Both the position numbers and the translations under genes were made by a program. The notes beneath the pieces are model-generated. The model worked only from the letters and a program-made list of their open reading frames with translations, was not told the DNA's origin and searched no databases. From the NCBI RefSeq assembly GCF_927798115.1, contig NZ_CAKMMG010000006.1, positions 243,566 through 307,565 of the forward strand: a stretch of 64,000 bases of DNA. The letters run 5' to 3'. How positions within the stretch are numbered: position 1 is the first letter of the stretch; each line of letters starts with the position of its first letter. Below are positions 33,989 to 43,771 of this stretch, piece after piece. Origin of the DNA: Paenibacillus auburnensis (GTDB taxonomy: Bacteria; Bacillota; Bacilli; Paenibacillales; Paenibacillaceae).

Positions 33989-36900
33989 ATGATGATGCGT
34001 ATTGGGCTTGATGTCGGATCAACTACGGCCAAATTGGTTGTTATAGAGCGGAATACAATTGTTTATCAAGATTATGTTAGACACTATAGCGATATAAAAA
34101 AAGCTGCCCTATCCCTTCTGTCTGATGTCCGGGACAGATTTCCGGATAGGAAAGCAGCATTAACTGTAAGCGGTTCCTCGGGCCTGTCTTTATCGAAGCT
34201 TGGCGGGGTCCCCTTTGTTCAAGAGGTTATTGCCTGTACCAAAGCGATTAGCGAGCTGATCCCGCAGTGTGATACGGCAATTGAACTTGGCGGGGAAGAC
34301 GCCAAGATTATTTATTTAAACGGCGGCATCGAGCAGCGGATGAACACCGCCTGTGCAGGCGGCACAGGCGCTTTCATTGATCAGATGGCTTCGCTGCTGC
34401 AGACAGATCCTGCCGGCCTGAACACGCTTGCGGAGAAGCATGAGCGGATTTATCCCATCGCTTCGCGCTGCGGCGTATTTGCCAAAAGTGATGTGCAGCC
34501 CCTGCTTAATGAAGGGGCGCGGCGTGAGGATGTCGCCGCCTCGATCTTTCAGAGCATCGTGAATCAGACCATCAGCGGTCTGGCCTGCGGGCGTCCGATC
34601 CGTGGCCGGGTGGCTTTTTTGGGCGGTCCGCTGACCTTTCTGCCTGCGCTGCGGGAGCGGTTTGCACAGACGCTGGGACTTAAGGAGGGCGAGATGCTGT
34701 TCCCGGAACGCTCCCAGTATTTCGTAGCGATTGGTTCAGCGCTGTCGCAATCGGAGCCGCTCGTCCTGCCGCTGGCAGACTGGATTGCACGGATTGCCGC
34801 GGTCGATTTCAAGACCGACCGAGCCGAAGACGCCGAACTGCCGCCGCTGTTCGAAACGGCTGCGGATTTGGCTGACTTCCGGCTGCGCCACGTCAAAGCT
34901 TCGGTTGCCCGTGCAGAGCTGGCCGACTACAGCGGCCCGTGCTATCTCGGAATCGACGCCGGTTCAACCACAACAAAGCTGGTGCTCACAGGTGCAGACG
35001 ATGAAATTCTGTATACCTCATATGGAAGTAATAAGGGAAATCCGCTGCAGTCTGTTAGTGATGCCCTGAAGGAAATCTACCGGATTCTGCCGCAGGACTG
35101 CTATATTGCCGGCTCCTATGCGACCGGTTACGGAGAAGGCCTGATTAAGGCTGCACTGCGCACGGACGGCGGGGAAGTGGAGACGGTAGCCCATTATAAG
35201 GCAGCCTCCAAGTTCATGCCGGAGGTTGATTTTATTCTCGATATCGGCGGCCAGGATATGAAGTGCATCAAAATCCGCGGAGGAGCGATCGACAGTCTGA
35301 TGCTCAACGAAGCCTGCTCGGCGGGCTGCGGTTCGTTTCTGGAGAGTTTTGCCTCTGCCCTGGAGCTTGGTATTGAGGAATTCGCCAAATCCGCGCTGGA
35401 ATCGAGCAAGCCGGTTAATTTGGGCTCACGCTGTACTGTATTTATGAATTCCAAGGTGAAGCAGGTTCAGAAGGAAGGCGCCTCCCTGGCCGACCTGTCG
35501 GCAGGACTCGCCTACTCCGTCATTAAGAATGCACTGCAAAAGGTCATCAAAATCCGCAACCCTGAGGATCTAGGACGCAATATTATTGTCCAGGGCGGGA
35601 CCTTCTATAATGAAGCGGTTTTACGGGCATTTGAGCAGCTGACCGGCAGAACGGTGGTAAGACCGGATATTGCCGGTGTTATGGGAGCGTACGGCTGTGC
35701 GCTGATTGCCAAGGAGAATGCCGGCGCCGGCGGATTCAGCACACTGCTTGGTCCGGAAGAGCTGGATGCATTCACCTATGAAGTTTCCCCGGGCCGCTGC
35801 GGCCTGTGCGCCAACAACTGTGCACTGACCATTAGCCGTTTCCCCGACAAGAGCTTCCACGTCACCGGGAACCGCTGTGAGCGGGGGGCGGGCGGCAAAA
35901 AGAAGAAGAACACACTGCCTAATCTGATGCAGTATAAATATGAGCGCTTTTTTGATTATGAAGGGCTGCCTGAGGAGCAGGCGGAGCGGGGAACCGTCGG
36001 GATTCCGCGGACAATGAACATGTTCGAAAATTATCCGTTCTGGCATACATTCTTTACCGCCTTGCGCTACCGGACTGTGCTATCTCCCAAATCCAGTAAA
36101 AAGCTCTACGAGAGCGGAATGGATACCATTCCCTCCGAATCGATTTGCTATCCGGCCAAAATGGCCCACGGGCATGTGCAAAGCCTCGTCAGCAAAGGTG
36201 TTGACTTCATTTTTTATCCGGCAATTGTGTACGAAAAGAAGGAGGATGACGCGGCAACGAATCATTTTAATTGCCCGGTGGTCGCTTCCTATCCCGAGGT
36301 TATCCGCAACAATATGGATAGTCTGAAGGAGGGGGGAGTTCCGCTCGTCAGCCCGTTCCTGACCTTTGACGATATTGCTGCCCTGACCAAAGGGCTGATC
36401 AAGACGTTCACAGACATTCCGAAGGAAGAAATATTCGCAGCAGTACAGGCGGGACTGGCCGAAGCGGAGCATGCCAAAAAGGATGTGCGTACGAAAGGTG
36501 AGGAGACGCTGGATTTCCTGAGCACCACAGGCACGAAAGGGATTCTGCTCTGCGGACATCCCTATCACGCCGATCCTGAGATCAACCATGGGATTGCCGA
36601 TATGATCACCGGGATGGGGCTCGCTGTACTGACCGAGGATTCGGTCTGCCATCTGGACCGCAGTGAAGGCGATGTCGCAGTGGTCAACCAATGGACCTAC
36701 CATGCCCGGATGTACCGGGCCGCGCGACTGGCGGCTTCCAGAAACGATCTGGAGCTGGTTCAGCTGACCTCCTTCGGCTGCGGCATAGATGCGATTACCT
36801 GTGATGCCGTCCAGGAGATTATGGAGCGGCACAACAAAGTGTACACCTTGATTAAAATCGATGAGATCAGTAATCTCGGTGCAGCCCGAATCCGCCTGCG

Positions 36901-38272
36901 CTCGCTTCAGGCAGCCATGCGTGAGCGGGAGAGAAGTGATGTGCAGCCCCAGCTGCTGTATAAAACCCAGGCCAATGTTCCGTTTACCAAGGAAATGAAG
37001 GAGACATATACGATTCTGGCGCCGCAGATGTCCCCTGTCCACTTCGAATTGTTCGAACGCGTCTTCCGTGATGCCGGATACCGTCTTAAGGTGCTGGAAA
37101 CCACCGGGCCGCAGGAGACGGAGGAAGGCCTCAGATTTGTTAACAATGATGCCTGCTATCCAGCCATAGTCACTATCGGGCAGATTCTGTCGGCGCTTAA
37201 GAGCGGAGATTATGATCCGAACCGGACCGCAGTCATCATGTCACAGACGGGCGGAGGGTGCCGGGCTACCAACTATATTTCGCTACTGCGCAAGGCGCTC
37301 AAAGACTCCGATCTGGGGCAAATCCCGGTAATCTCCCTGAATGCCTCGGGGATGGAGAATCAGCCCGGCTTCCGCATTAGCCTGAAGCTGGCCAACCGGC
37401 TGGTCGCAGCGGCCTGCTACGGCGATCTGATGATGCGGCTCCTGCACCGGTTCAGACCGTACGAGCGGATACCGGGAAGCGCGGAACTGCTGTACCGTAA
37501 AGGGATGGAACGCTGCAAGAGCAGCCTGTCGAACTTCTCGTTCCGTGAGTACAAACGGGTGATCCGGGGGATTGTCGCCGAGTTCAGCCGTCTGCCGGTC
37601 CACTCGGCCTTGAAATCGAAAGTCGGTATTGTCGGCGAAATTCTGATCAAGTTCCACCCGGACGCCAACAACCGGATCATTGAGATGATCGAAGCGGAGG
37701 GCGGCGAAGCGGTGATGCCGGATTTCCTGGACTTTATCTTCTATTGCATCTATAACCCGATCTACAAGGCGGAGCAATTCGGCAAGAGCAAGAGGCTGGG
37801 ATACATTAATCCGATGCTGATCTCTTATCTGGAAATTTACCGCAAGCCGGTCAAAGTAGCGCTGGAGGAAGCGGGCCTGGCTAAGAGCAGAGAGAACATT
37901 TACGGCCTGGCTGAGAAGGCAAGCCGCCTTGTCTCTGTCGGTAATCAGATGGGCGAAGGCTGGTTCCTGACAGCTGAGATGATGGACCTGCTGGACAACG
38001 GAGTGAATAATATTGTCTGTATTCAGCCGTTCGCCTGCCTGCCGAACCATATCACAGGGCGTGGCATGATTAAGGGGCTGAAGGAACTGTATCCCGGCGC
38101 CAACATTGCTGCCATTGACTACGATGCGGGAGTCAGTGTGGTGAATCAGGCAAACCGGATTAAGCTGATGATGTCCATCGCCAGCGAACTGGTAAGCGGC
38201 ACGCATGCTAAACCGGCGGCAGCCAGTCTGATACAGCCGGCGATGCTGGGGACCTTCGGAAGCGGAGTATAG
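33989..38272 (+). CDS. Giant 2-hydroxyacyl-CoA dehydratase activase-related fusion protein
   Basis: A 1427-residue cytoplasmic protein. It has two tandem activase (BcrAD/BadFG) ATPase domains: the first begins RIGLDVGSTTAKLV and holds TACAGGTGAF and SRCGVFAKSDV; the second begins LGIDAGSTTTKLVL (about 322) and holds EACSAGCGSF and SRCTVFMNSKV. The paired Cys of each can bind an intersubunit 4Fe-4S cluster. A Cys-rich segment (CGLCANNC, about 608) precedes a DUF2229-like and dehydratase-D-like half with MSQTGGGCRATNY. Family members of this size are known from anaerobes and some Bacilli, but their reaction is not established. ATG 33989 (one of three consecutive ATGs) is chosen because AAGGGG lies before it; the frame extends 31 codons further upstream without a site. 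Confidence 0.88.
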   Translation: MMMRIGLDVGSTTAKLVVIERNTIVYQDYVRHYSDIKKAALSLLSDVRDRFPDRKAALTVSGSSGLSLSKLGGVPFVQEVIACTKAISELIPQCDTAIELGGEDAKIIYLNGGIEQRMNTACAGGTGAFIDQMASLLQTDPAGLNTLAEKHERIYPIASRCGVFAKSDVQPLLNEGARREDVAASIFQSIVNQTISGLACGRPIRGRVAFLGGPLTFLPALRERFAQTLGLKEGEMLFPERSQYFVAIGSALSQSEPLVLPLADWIARIAAVDFKTDRAEDAELPPLFETAADLADFRLRHVKASVARAELADYSGPCYLGIDAGSTTTKLVLTGADDEILYTSYGSNKGNPLQSVSDALKEIYRILPQDCYIAGSYATGYGEGLIKAALRTDGGEVETVAHYKAASKFMPEVDFILDIGGQDMKCIKIRGGAIDSLMLNEACSAGCGSFLESFASALELGIEEFAKSALESSKPVNLGSRCTVFMNSKVKQVQKEGASLADLSAGLAYSVIKNALQKVIKIRNPEDLGRNIIVQGGTFYNEAVLRAFEQLTGRTVVRPDIAGVMGAYGCALIAKENAGAGGFSTLLGPEELDAFTYEVSPGRCGLCANNCALTISRFPDKSFHVTGNRCERGAGGKKKKNTLPNLMQYKYERFFDYEGLPEEQAERGTVGIPRTMNMFENYPFWHTFFTALRYRTVLSPKSSKKLYESGMDTIPSESICYPAKMAHGHVQSLVSKGVDFIFYPAIVYEKKEDDAATNHFNCPVVASYPEVIRNNMDSLKEGGVPLVSPFLTFDDIAALTKGLIKTFTDIPKEEIFAAVQAGLAEAEHAKKDVRTKGEETLDFLSTTGTKGILLCGHPYHADPEINHGIADMITGMGLAVLTEDSVCHLDRSEGDVAVVNQWTYHARMYRAARLAASRNDLELVQLTSFGCGIDAITCDAVQEIMERHNKVYTLIKIDEISNLGAARIRLRSLQAAMRERERSDVQPQLLYKTQANVPFTKEMKETYTILAPQMSPVHFELFERVFRDAGYRLKVLETTGPQETEEGLRFVNNDACYPAIVTIGQILSALKSGDYDPNRTAVIMSQTGGGCRATNYISLLRKALKDSDLGQIPVISLNASGMENQPGFRISLKLANRLVAAACYGDLMMRLLHRFRPYERIPGSAELLYRKGMERCKSSLSNFSFREYKRVIRGIVAEFSRLPVHSALKSKVGIVGEILIKFHPDANNRIIEMIEAEGGEAVMPDFLDFIFYCIYNPIYKAEQFGKSKRLGYINPMLISYLEIYRKPVKVALEEAGLAKSRENIYGLAEKASRLVSVGNQMGEGWFLTAEMMDLLDNGVNNIVCIQPFACLPNHITGRGMIKGLKELYPGANIAAIDYDAGVSVVNQANRIKLMMSIASELVSGTHAKPAAASLIQPAMLGTFGSGV

Positions 38273-38294
38273 TCTTGGGCACATATATAAGCAA

Positions 38295-38328
38295 GCGGAC
38301 CGGGGGTTCTCCCCGGTCCGTTTTTTTG
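38295..38328 (+). terminator. Terminator after the activase fusion gene
   Basis: CGGACCGGGG and CCCCGGTCCG form a 10-bp stem with a short loop, then TTTTTTT. Confidence 0.93.
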
Positions 38329-38331
38329 TTG

Positions 38332-39036
38332 CTATGTACTGCGGGCAAGTGATTTCTGCAGCTTAAGCTTTACTTGCATCGCTTTGTTCAGATGGAGGAA
38401 GTTATGCCGGGTAGCCGGCATCAGCACCAGGCCGGCCAGGGTTTTGCCGCCCCAGTAATCAAGCAGCCATTGCTCGGAGGCTTTTACAGCCCCTTGCGCG
38501 CTGACTTGCCTAATCCGTTCAGGGTTTACCTTGTCCTTCAATTGATCCGGACGTAATCCCGGAATAATGGAACGGGTCCGCTTAGCGACCGCCTGCCGGT
38601 AATCTGATAACGCATCGATGGAGATAGATGCGCTTAGCTCGGCGATTTCCCCCTCGTCCATCCCGTTACCGGTATGGATGAAGCGGGTTTGCAGCTTACT
38701 TGCATAATCCTCACTGTGAAGGAGCTGCTCCTGCCCTGAGATTAGGACGTTCATCGTGAGGTCTTCGATCCGTGCACAATGCCAAAGATGCCAGGCGATG
38801 GAGTTTTGACTGTTGGAAGTCCGGACCGGATAAGCACGGAAAGTCTGCTCCCGTAACCCGCTGAGAATGGCGTCCTCATAGGTTGGCTGCACGGAAGGTT
38901 CCCGGCCGGAGGCATACAGCCATCTGTGCTGTTCCAGGAAAAGGGCAATGGCGTTAGGATACTCCTCAGGCTTGGATAGTATCCCGGTTAATATTTTGTG
39001 ATTGGCATTCCAATGTTTTCGCTGCTCAAGATTCAT
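38332..39036 (-). CDS. DinB-like (DinB_2) four-helix protein
   Basis: A 234-residue protein of the DinB/YfiT-like putative metalloenzyme superfamily. These helical bundle proteins bind a metal with three His; here likely ligands are in SIAWHLWHCARIED (about 79-92) and in the C-terminal MPATRHNFLHLNKAM (about 206-220). Members range from bacillithiol transferases to proteins without known activity. There is no signal peptide. The gene is single and convergent with the activase gene, with only a terminator between. The family call is fair and the function open. Confidence 0.75.
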   Translation of the reverse strand: MNLEQRKHWNANHKILTGILSKPEEYPNAIALFLEQHRWLYASGREPSVQPTYEDAILSGLREQTFRAYPVRTSNSQNSIAWHLWHCARIEDLTMNVLISGQEQLLHSEDYASKLQTRFIHTGNGMDEGEIAELSASISIDALSDYRQAVAKRTRSIIPGLRPDQLKDKVNPERIRQVSAQGAVKASEQWLLDYWGGKTLAGLVLMPATRHNFLHLNKAMQVKLKLQKSLARST

Positions 39037-39225
39037 CAGAAGTTCCCCGCTTTCCTCTAAATGATCCTCACAGCTTAATTATAAATAAAATCCAAATTTG
39101 AGCGTATTTTAGAAGTGTCTATTTTACGGCGGCAGTCCAAACTAAGCAAAGAAAGATCGTTCTTTCATACAAATGTTAGTGAGAGAAAGCAGAAAGATTG
39201 ATTTTCAGAAATTTTCAGCAAGCTA

Positions 39226-39268
39226 TTGACGAGGAAATATGTAAAGAGTAAAATAGTTCGCATGCGAA
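39226..39268 (+). promoter_or_regulatory. Promoter and MarR-type operator of the marR-MFS operon
   Basis: TTGACG (39226-39231) and TAAAAT (39249-39254) are 17 bases apart. The perfect palindrome TTCGCATGCGAA (39257-39268) covers the expected transcription start, and a half copy TTCAAGCGAAC lies 10 bases further on. This is the normal place for an autorepressor operator. Confidence 0.75.
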
Positions 39269-39301
39269 GTAATTATTATTCAAGCGAACGGGGCGATAAA
39301 T

Positions 39302-39754
39302 GTGGAGGAAAAGGAAAAGCAGCTGGATGATATTCTCTCTTCTTTCCGTTGCATCACCCATAATTTCCAGCAGCTTTTGTGGAAAGACGCAGAAGAGCTG
39401 AATATTACATCAACCCAGTTGATGGTGCTGCGCAAGTTGGCGATGCACCCCGATATTGGAATCACTGAGCTTGCCGATCTGCTTCATTTGGGGAACAGTG
39501 CAGCAAGCGGAGTAGTGGACCGGATGGTAAAGGCTGGACTGATTACCCGGCAACGCTCGCAGAGCGACAGACGCATATTTAACCTGGCAGTAACCGACAA
39601 GGGAAAAGAAATAAGGGAGCTTAGCAAGCAATCCCTTAGGAAGCACCTGCAGCCCCTCACTGAAATACCTGCTGAGGATGCCCAGGAGCTGCTGCGGCTG
39701 CACGGCGAAATTCTGAAAATTTTAGTGCAAGGGAGAGAAAACAAGAAACTATGA
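39302..39754 (+). CDS. MarR-family transcriptional regulator
   Basis: A 150-residue winged-helix regulator. The core DNA-binding region is LMVLRKLAMHPDIGITELADLLHLGNSAASGVVDRMVKAGLITRQRSQSDRRIFNLAVTDKG in parts (about 41-102), with the wing Asp-Arg pair SDRR. Start is GTG 39302; a GGGG site lies 10 bases before. It overlaps the MFS gene by four bases, so regulator and transporter are made together. The palindrome at its promoter suggests autorepression released by a toxic compound, inferred from the MarR family. Confidence 0.92.
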   Translation: MEEKEKQLDDILSSFRCITHNFQQLLWKDAEELNITSTQLMVLRKLAMHPDIGITELADLLHLGNSAASGVVDRMVKAGLITRQRSQSDRRIFNLAVTDKGKEIRELSKQSLRKHLQPLTEIPAEDAQELLRLHGEILKILVQGRENKKL

Positions 39755-41292
39755 GTACAATAACTGCAAACGCTGGCGGAGAAGCCAAGGCCATCCGCAG
39801 AGGCCCGATTATCGCAGCGCTTCTGATCGGTGCTTTCGTCGCATTGCTCAATCAGACGCTGATGAATGTGGCACTGCCGAAGATGATGGAGGATTTGAAC
39901 ATTGCCGCCAATACGGCGCAATGGCTGACTACCGGTTTTATGCTGGTGAACGGGGTGCTGATCCCGATCAGTGCCTACCTGGTGGAGAAGTTTACTACCC
40001 GCCAGCTGTTTATTACCGCAATGATATTATTTTCTATTGGTACATTAATTTGTGCAGTCGGAACGGGTTTTGAAATGATTATGGTCGGCCGTGTGGTTCA
40101 GGCTGTCGGCGCCGGCATTCTGATGCCGCTGATGAACATCGTGTTCCTCCGCATCTTCCCGATCGAAGAACGCGGCAAAGCAATGGGGCTTATGGCTGTA
40201 GCCATGATCTTTGCCCCGGCCGTTGGACCGACACTGTCCGGCTGGGTAGTACAGAATTATTCGTGGCGTGTGCTGTTCTACATCGTACTGCCGCTTGCCA
40301 TTTTCTCCACACTGCTTGGGATGAAGGCGATGCAGAATGTCGGGAAGCTTACTTCTCCCAAGCTGGATAAGTTGGGTATTGTGTTATCAACCCTTGGATT
40401 TGGCGGACTGCTGTACGGCTTCAGTGATGCAGGAACCGACGGCTGGAAGAGCGCAACCGTAATTTCTTGCCTGATCTTAGGGGTGGTATCGCTGATCCTG
40501 TTCGTATGGCGTGAGCTTACAACGGATAAACCGCTGCTGGAGTTCCGTATTTTCCGGTACAACATGTACTCTCTGACTACAGTAATCAACATTATCGTTA
40601 CCATGGCTATGTATGCCGGTATGATCCTGCTGCCGATTTACCTGCAGACCATCCGCGGCTTTACACCGATGGAATCAGGTCTGATGCTGCTGCCAGGTGC
40701 TATCCTGATGGGGATTATGTCCCCGATCACAGGGATTATTTTTGATAAAATCGGTGCGAGATGGCTGGCCGTTATCGGTTTGCTGATTACCACCATTACG
40801 ACCTGGGAATTCAGTCAGATTTCTGACTCCACCACTTACACGCACTTAATTTTGACTTATACTGCCCGGATGTTCGGGATGTCCATGCTGATGATGCCGA
40901 TTGTGACGGCCGGACTTAACCAGCTGCCACAGCGCCTCAGCTCGCATGGTACTGCAATGTCGAATACACTGCGTACCGTAGGCGGAGCACTGGGGATGGC
41001 ACTCTTTGTCAGCCTTATGACCAACCGTACGAAGAGCAATATCACGGAGGCCCTGACAAGCGGGGCGGTATCACAGAGTGATAAAGCTGCAATGCTCAAG
41101 CTTACACAGGAAGCAACCATCAACGGGATCACACATGCGTTTACAGTGGCTACATGGGTGACGGTTGTGGCTCTGGTCCTGGCTCTGTTCATCAAGAAAA
41201 CATCGCCGCAGGCCGACTTCCTGAAGTCAGAGGAAGCAGAACCGGCAGCGCCTAATACGGTGAAATCTCAACAAGCGCAGACTGTAAAATAA
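39751..41292 (+). CDS. DHA2-family (EmrB/QacA-type) MFS drug efflux transporter
   Basis: A 513-residue membrane exporter with about 14 hydrophobic spans. The loop between spans 2 and 3 has the family motif A-like region (VEKFTTRQLFITAMILFSIG), and motif C of drug-proton antiporters is seen in GLMAVAMIFAPAVGPTLSGWVV (about 147-168). A short cytoplasmic tail rich in Glu, Ala and Gln ends the protein. It starts inside the end of the marR gene (ATGA overlap). Likely exports hydrophobic or cationic drugs under MarR control. A strong terminator follows. Confidence 0.93.
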   Translation: MSTITANAGGEAKAIRRGPIIAALLIGAFVALLNQTLMNVALPKMMEDLNIAANTAQWLTTGFMLVNGVLIPISAYLVEKFTTRQLFITAMILFSIGTLICAVGTGFEMIMVGRVVQAVGAGILMPLMNIVFLRIFPIEERGKAMGLMAVAMIFAPAVGPTLSGWVVQNYSWRVLFYIVLPLAIFSTLLGMKAMQNVGKLTSPKLDKLGIVLSTLGFGGLLYGFSDAGTDGWKSATVISCLILGVVSLILFVWRELTTDKPLLEFRIFRYNMYSLTTVINIIVTMAMYAGMILLPIYLQTIRGFTPMESGLMLLPGAILMGIMSPITGIIFDKIGARWLAVIGLLITTITTWEFSQISDSTTYTHLILTYTARMFGMSMLMMPIVTAGLNQLPQRLSSHGTAMSNTLRTVGGALGMALFVSLMTNRTKSNITEALTSGAVSQSDKAAMLKLTQEATINGITHAFTVATWVTVVALVLALFIKKTSPQADFLKSEEAEPAAPNTVKSQQAQTVK

Positions 41293-41298
41293 ATCATA

Positions 41299-41347
41299 AG
41301 AAAACGGGACATTCCGGCGGCTGGGCTGCGGATTGTCCCGTTTTTTC
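41299..41347 (+). terminator. Terminator of the marR-MFS operon
   Basis: AAAACGGGACA pairs with TGTCCCGTTTT around a 21-base loop, then TTTC. Confidence 0.88.
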
Positions 41348-41378
41348 TTTATTCAGCCAGAACCCTGAGCGGATGCTT

Positions 41379-42335
41379 TCAGGGTTCTTTGGTTTGTGGA
41401 GGGCCATTATATTTAGCGGCGACCCCTGCCGCAATCTCACCCAGCTTAAGCCGGATATGTTCCGGCTCCAGTACTTCTGCTACGGTTCCGAACCCCAGCA
41501 GGAAACCGTACAGCCAGTGATCCTCCGGGTAGTAGACAGTCACGGTGTATCCCCCGTTCCCGTCCGGCTGAAGCTCGCTGTAATCAAAATAGTCTTCCGC
41601 AAGATGTCTGCCTTCAGCGGAAAAGTGCAGCACAACGGGTGTCGTGTCCGAGGGGGTTGACCATCCGCTGCTCCAGGGCAGCTCCTTCAAGGGGAGCTCC
41701 TGCCGGACATAGCTGCGCTTTTCCTTGATCAGCGACTTCATGCGCAGCAGCTTAAACAGCCGGAAATCCTCGCGCTCAGCACAGAATCCGTACAAGTACC
41801 ATGCCCGTCCCTTGAGTACAAGCGTGTAGGGATCTACAGAACGATGGCTTATTTTACCGTCAGCTGCCACATATTCGAAGGATACGGCGGCCGTTTCCTC
41901 CAGAGCTTCTCTGAGCAGAGTGAGCCGTTCCTCCAGCGGCCTCTGCAATCCCCAGGGGGAGAAATCGACGATCAGCTGGGTGGTTTTACTCCGGAAGGCG
42001 GCGGTTTGGGAGGGAGGGATGACGCTGCTGATTTTTTCCATGAGCAAGCTGTGCTCGCCCCCTCCGGCGGAGGATACACTTTGCAGCGCGGTGAAAATGT
42101 CTGCGAGCTCGTGCTCCGTCAGCACATTGCGGTCGAGGCGGTAGCCCTCCATCAGCCCGATTCCGCCGCCAGCTCCCTGATAAGTCACGACGGGAATGCC
42201 GGCGCCGTTGATGCTGTCAATGTCCCGGTAAATGGTGCGTACCGATACCTCAAACATCTCGGCGAGCTCCTTAGCCTGGATCAGGGGGCGGTTCATCAGC
42301 AGAATGACGATGGAGAGCAGACGGTCTATTTTCAC
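41379..42335 (-). CDS. WYL-domain (YafY-type) transcriptional regulator
   Basis: A 318-residue regulator with an N-terminal helix-turn-helix (about 4-58: RLLSIVILLMNRPLIQAKELAEMFEVSVRTIYRDIDSINGAGIPV in parts) and a WYL ligand domain (about 140-220, motif AWYLYGFCAEREDFRLFKL), then the WCX C-terminal region. The start is GTG 42335 with AAGAAGGTG upstream on the minus strand. WYL proteins respond to nucleotides or other small ligands. It lies divergent from an MFS transporter gene (157 bases between starts), which is therefore a candidate target. Confidence 0.92.
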   Translation of the reverse strand: MKIDRLLSIVILLMNRPLIQAKELAEMFEVSVRTIYRDIDSINGAGIPVVTYQGAGGGIGLMEGYRLDRNVLTEHELADIFTALQSVSSAGGGEHSLLMEKISSVIPPSQTAAFRSKTTQLIVDFSPWGLQRPLEERLTLLREALEETAAVSFEYVAADGKISHRSVDPYTLVLKGRAWYLYGFCAEREDFRLFKLLRMKSLIKEKRSYVRQELPLKELPWSSGWSTPSDTTPVVLHFSAEGRHLAEDYFDYSELQPDGNGGYTVTVYYPEDHWLYGFLLGFGTVAEVLEPEHIRLKLGEIAAGVAAKYNGPPQTKEP

Positions 42336-42491
42336 GGGAGGGCACCTTCTTTATCAGTGAATTTCCATAAGGCAATCAACAATCATTCTATAATTTTCGC
42401 TAGTGAAAGAAAAGAAAGCATTGCCATAACGATATAATTCGATTACTATCTAATTAGATGTTTATATAAATTGAATTGTGAGGGTATTTCA

Positions 42492-43757
42492 ATGGTTAAC
42501 GGGATTACGGTTCCGGCCGAAAAGCGGCTGAAGGGCTATCCAAGGCTTTTCGCTGCCGGACTGATTAACGGAATAGGAGACCGTTTCAGCAGTGTTGCCA
42601 TGCTGGCACTGGTCCTTCAGCTGACCGGGTCGGGCATGGCGGTAGGCATTTCACTCGGGGTACGGGTGCTGCCCTATCTTTTTATGGCTCCACTGGGGGG
42701 GATGCTGGCTACCAGGCTGCCGCGCAAAGCCATTATGATTGTGGTAGATTTGCTGCGTATCCCTGTCGCATTGTCATTTCTGCTGGTTAATGGGGAAAGC
42801 AGACTCTGGGTGCTTTATGCCGGCAGTTTCTTAATGGCTGCTGGGGAAGCGGTATATAGCCCGGTACGCAAATCGTCGATTCCTTTACTGGCCGATGCCT
42901 CTGCACTTCTTAGAATCAACGGCCTGGAACAGCTGATGAACGGCTGTGTGCTTATTCTTGGCGCGTTTATCGGCGGTATCGTCTCGCTCTGGTTCGGTCC
43001 GGACATGGCGTTTATTGTGAATGCAGCATCCTTTTTAGTGGCGGCATTGCTGCTATGGGGGCTTCGTTTCCCGCAGCCTGACGGGAGGTCAACTGTGCAG
43101 GCAGAAGAGGAAATGTTTCAGGAACCTGCAGCGGGGGGTCAAGGAACGGCAGGACGTTTTCAGACCCTTAAAGTTGTGGCCCGGGGCAGTCTGGCGCTGC
43201 AGATTGTGATCGGGTATGAACTGCTGGTACCGGTTATTAACGGCTGGGACAATGTATTGATCAGTGTATATGCTGTTCAGGAGTTTCACGCTGGGGATGC
43301 CGGGGTTGGCGCTTTTTATGCGGCGCTCGGGATTGGACTCAGCCTTAGCTTTTTTGCAGGCCGGCTGCTTCAGAAGCGGCTGCTGACCATAGCGCTCTCG
43401 GGTCTCCTGCTGGAAGGGTTGCTGCATATGACAATCAGCGCAAGCAGTCATTTCATTCATGTCTTCTTCTTGTATATTTTGCTGTCTCTGGCGGGAGGAC
43501 TCGGCAACGCCTGTCTGGACACCCTTGTCATGCGGGAGACGCCGGTTCAGCTGCAGCCAGTAATTTTTGGAATGCTGTCGGCGGCGGGCGGGACACTCGT
43601 AGGAATATCGATGCTCGGCGCCGGCTGGCTGCTTGAATACGTTGAGCCGCGCATGCTCGGGTTCGCCGGCGGGGCGGGATTCGCAGGAATTGCGCTGCTG
43701 CTGGCAGGATACGCTTTAATGAGAAGCAGGCAGAAGAAGGTATCGTCTGAACACTAA
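42492..43757 (+). CDS. MFS transporter (macrolide-efflux-like MFS_3)
   Basis: A 421-residue membrane protein with about 12 spans. The N-terminal GLINGIGDRFSSVAMLALVLQLTGSGMAVG and the conserved loop APLGGMLATRLPRKAIMIVVDLLRIPVAL match the MefA-like exporters. ATG 42492 is preferred over TTG 42471, because GAGGG lies eight bases before it. Function as an exporter of drugs or metabolites is likely, but substrate is unknown. The divergent WYL regulator may control it. A bidirectional terminator follows. Confidence 0.85.
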   Translation: MVNGITVPAEKRLKGYPRLFAAGLINGIGDRFSSVAMLALVLQLTGSGMAVGISLGVRVLPYLFMAPLGGMLATRLPRKAIMIVVDLLRIPVALSFLLVNGESRLWVLYAGSFLMAAGEAVYSPVRKSSIPLLADASALLRINGLEQLMNGCVLILGAFIGGIVSLWFGPDMAFIVNAASFLVAALLLWGLRFPQPDGRSTVQAEEEMFQEPAAGGQGTAGRFQTLKVVARGSLALQIVIGYELLVPVINGWDNVLISVYAVQEFHAGDAGVGAFYAALGIGLSLSFFAGRLLQKRLLTIALSGLLLEGLLHMTISASSHFIHVFFLYILLSLAGGLGNACLDTLVMRETPVQLQPVIFGMLSAAGGTLVGISMLGAGWLLEYVEPRMLGFAGGAGFAGIALLLAGYALMRSRQKKVSSEH

Positions 43758-43771
43758 AGTTCAGGGCGTAT

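Noticed and set aside
36080..38284. Two long minus-strand frames opposite the activase fusion gene
   Set aside because: They are antisense shadows produced by the codon bias of the long plus-strand gene; the peptides are rich in Arg, His and Gln without motifs.
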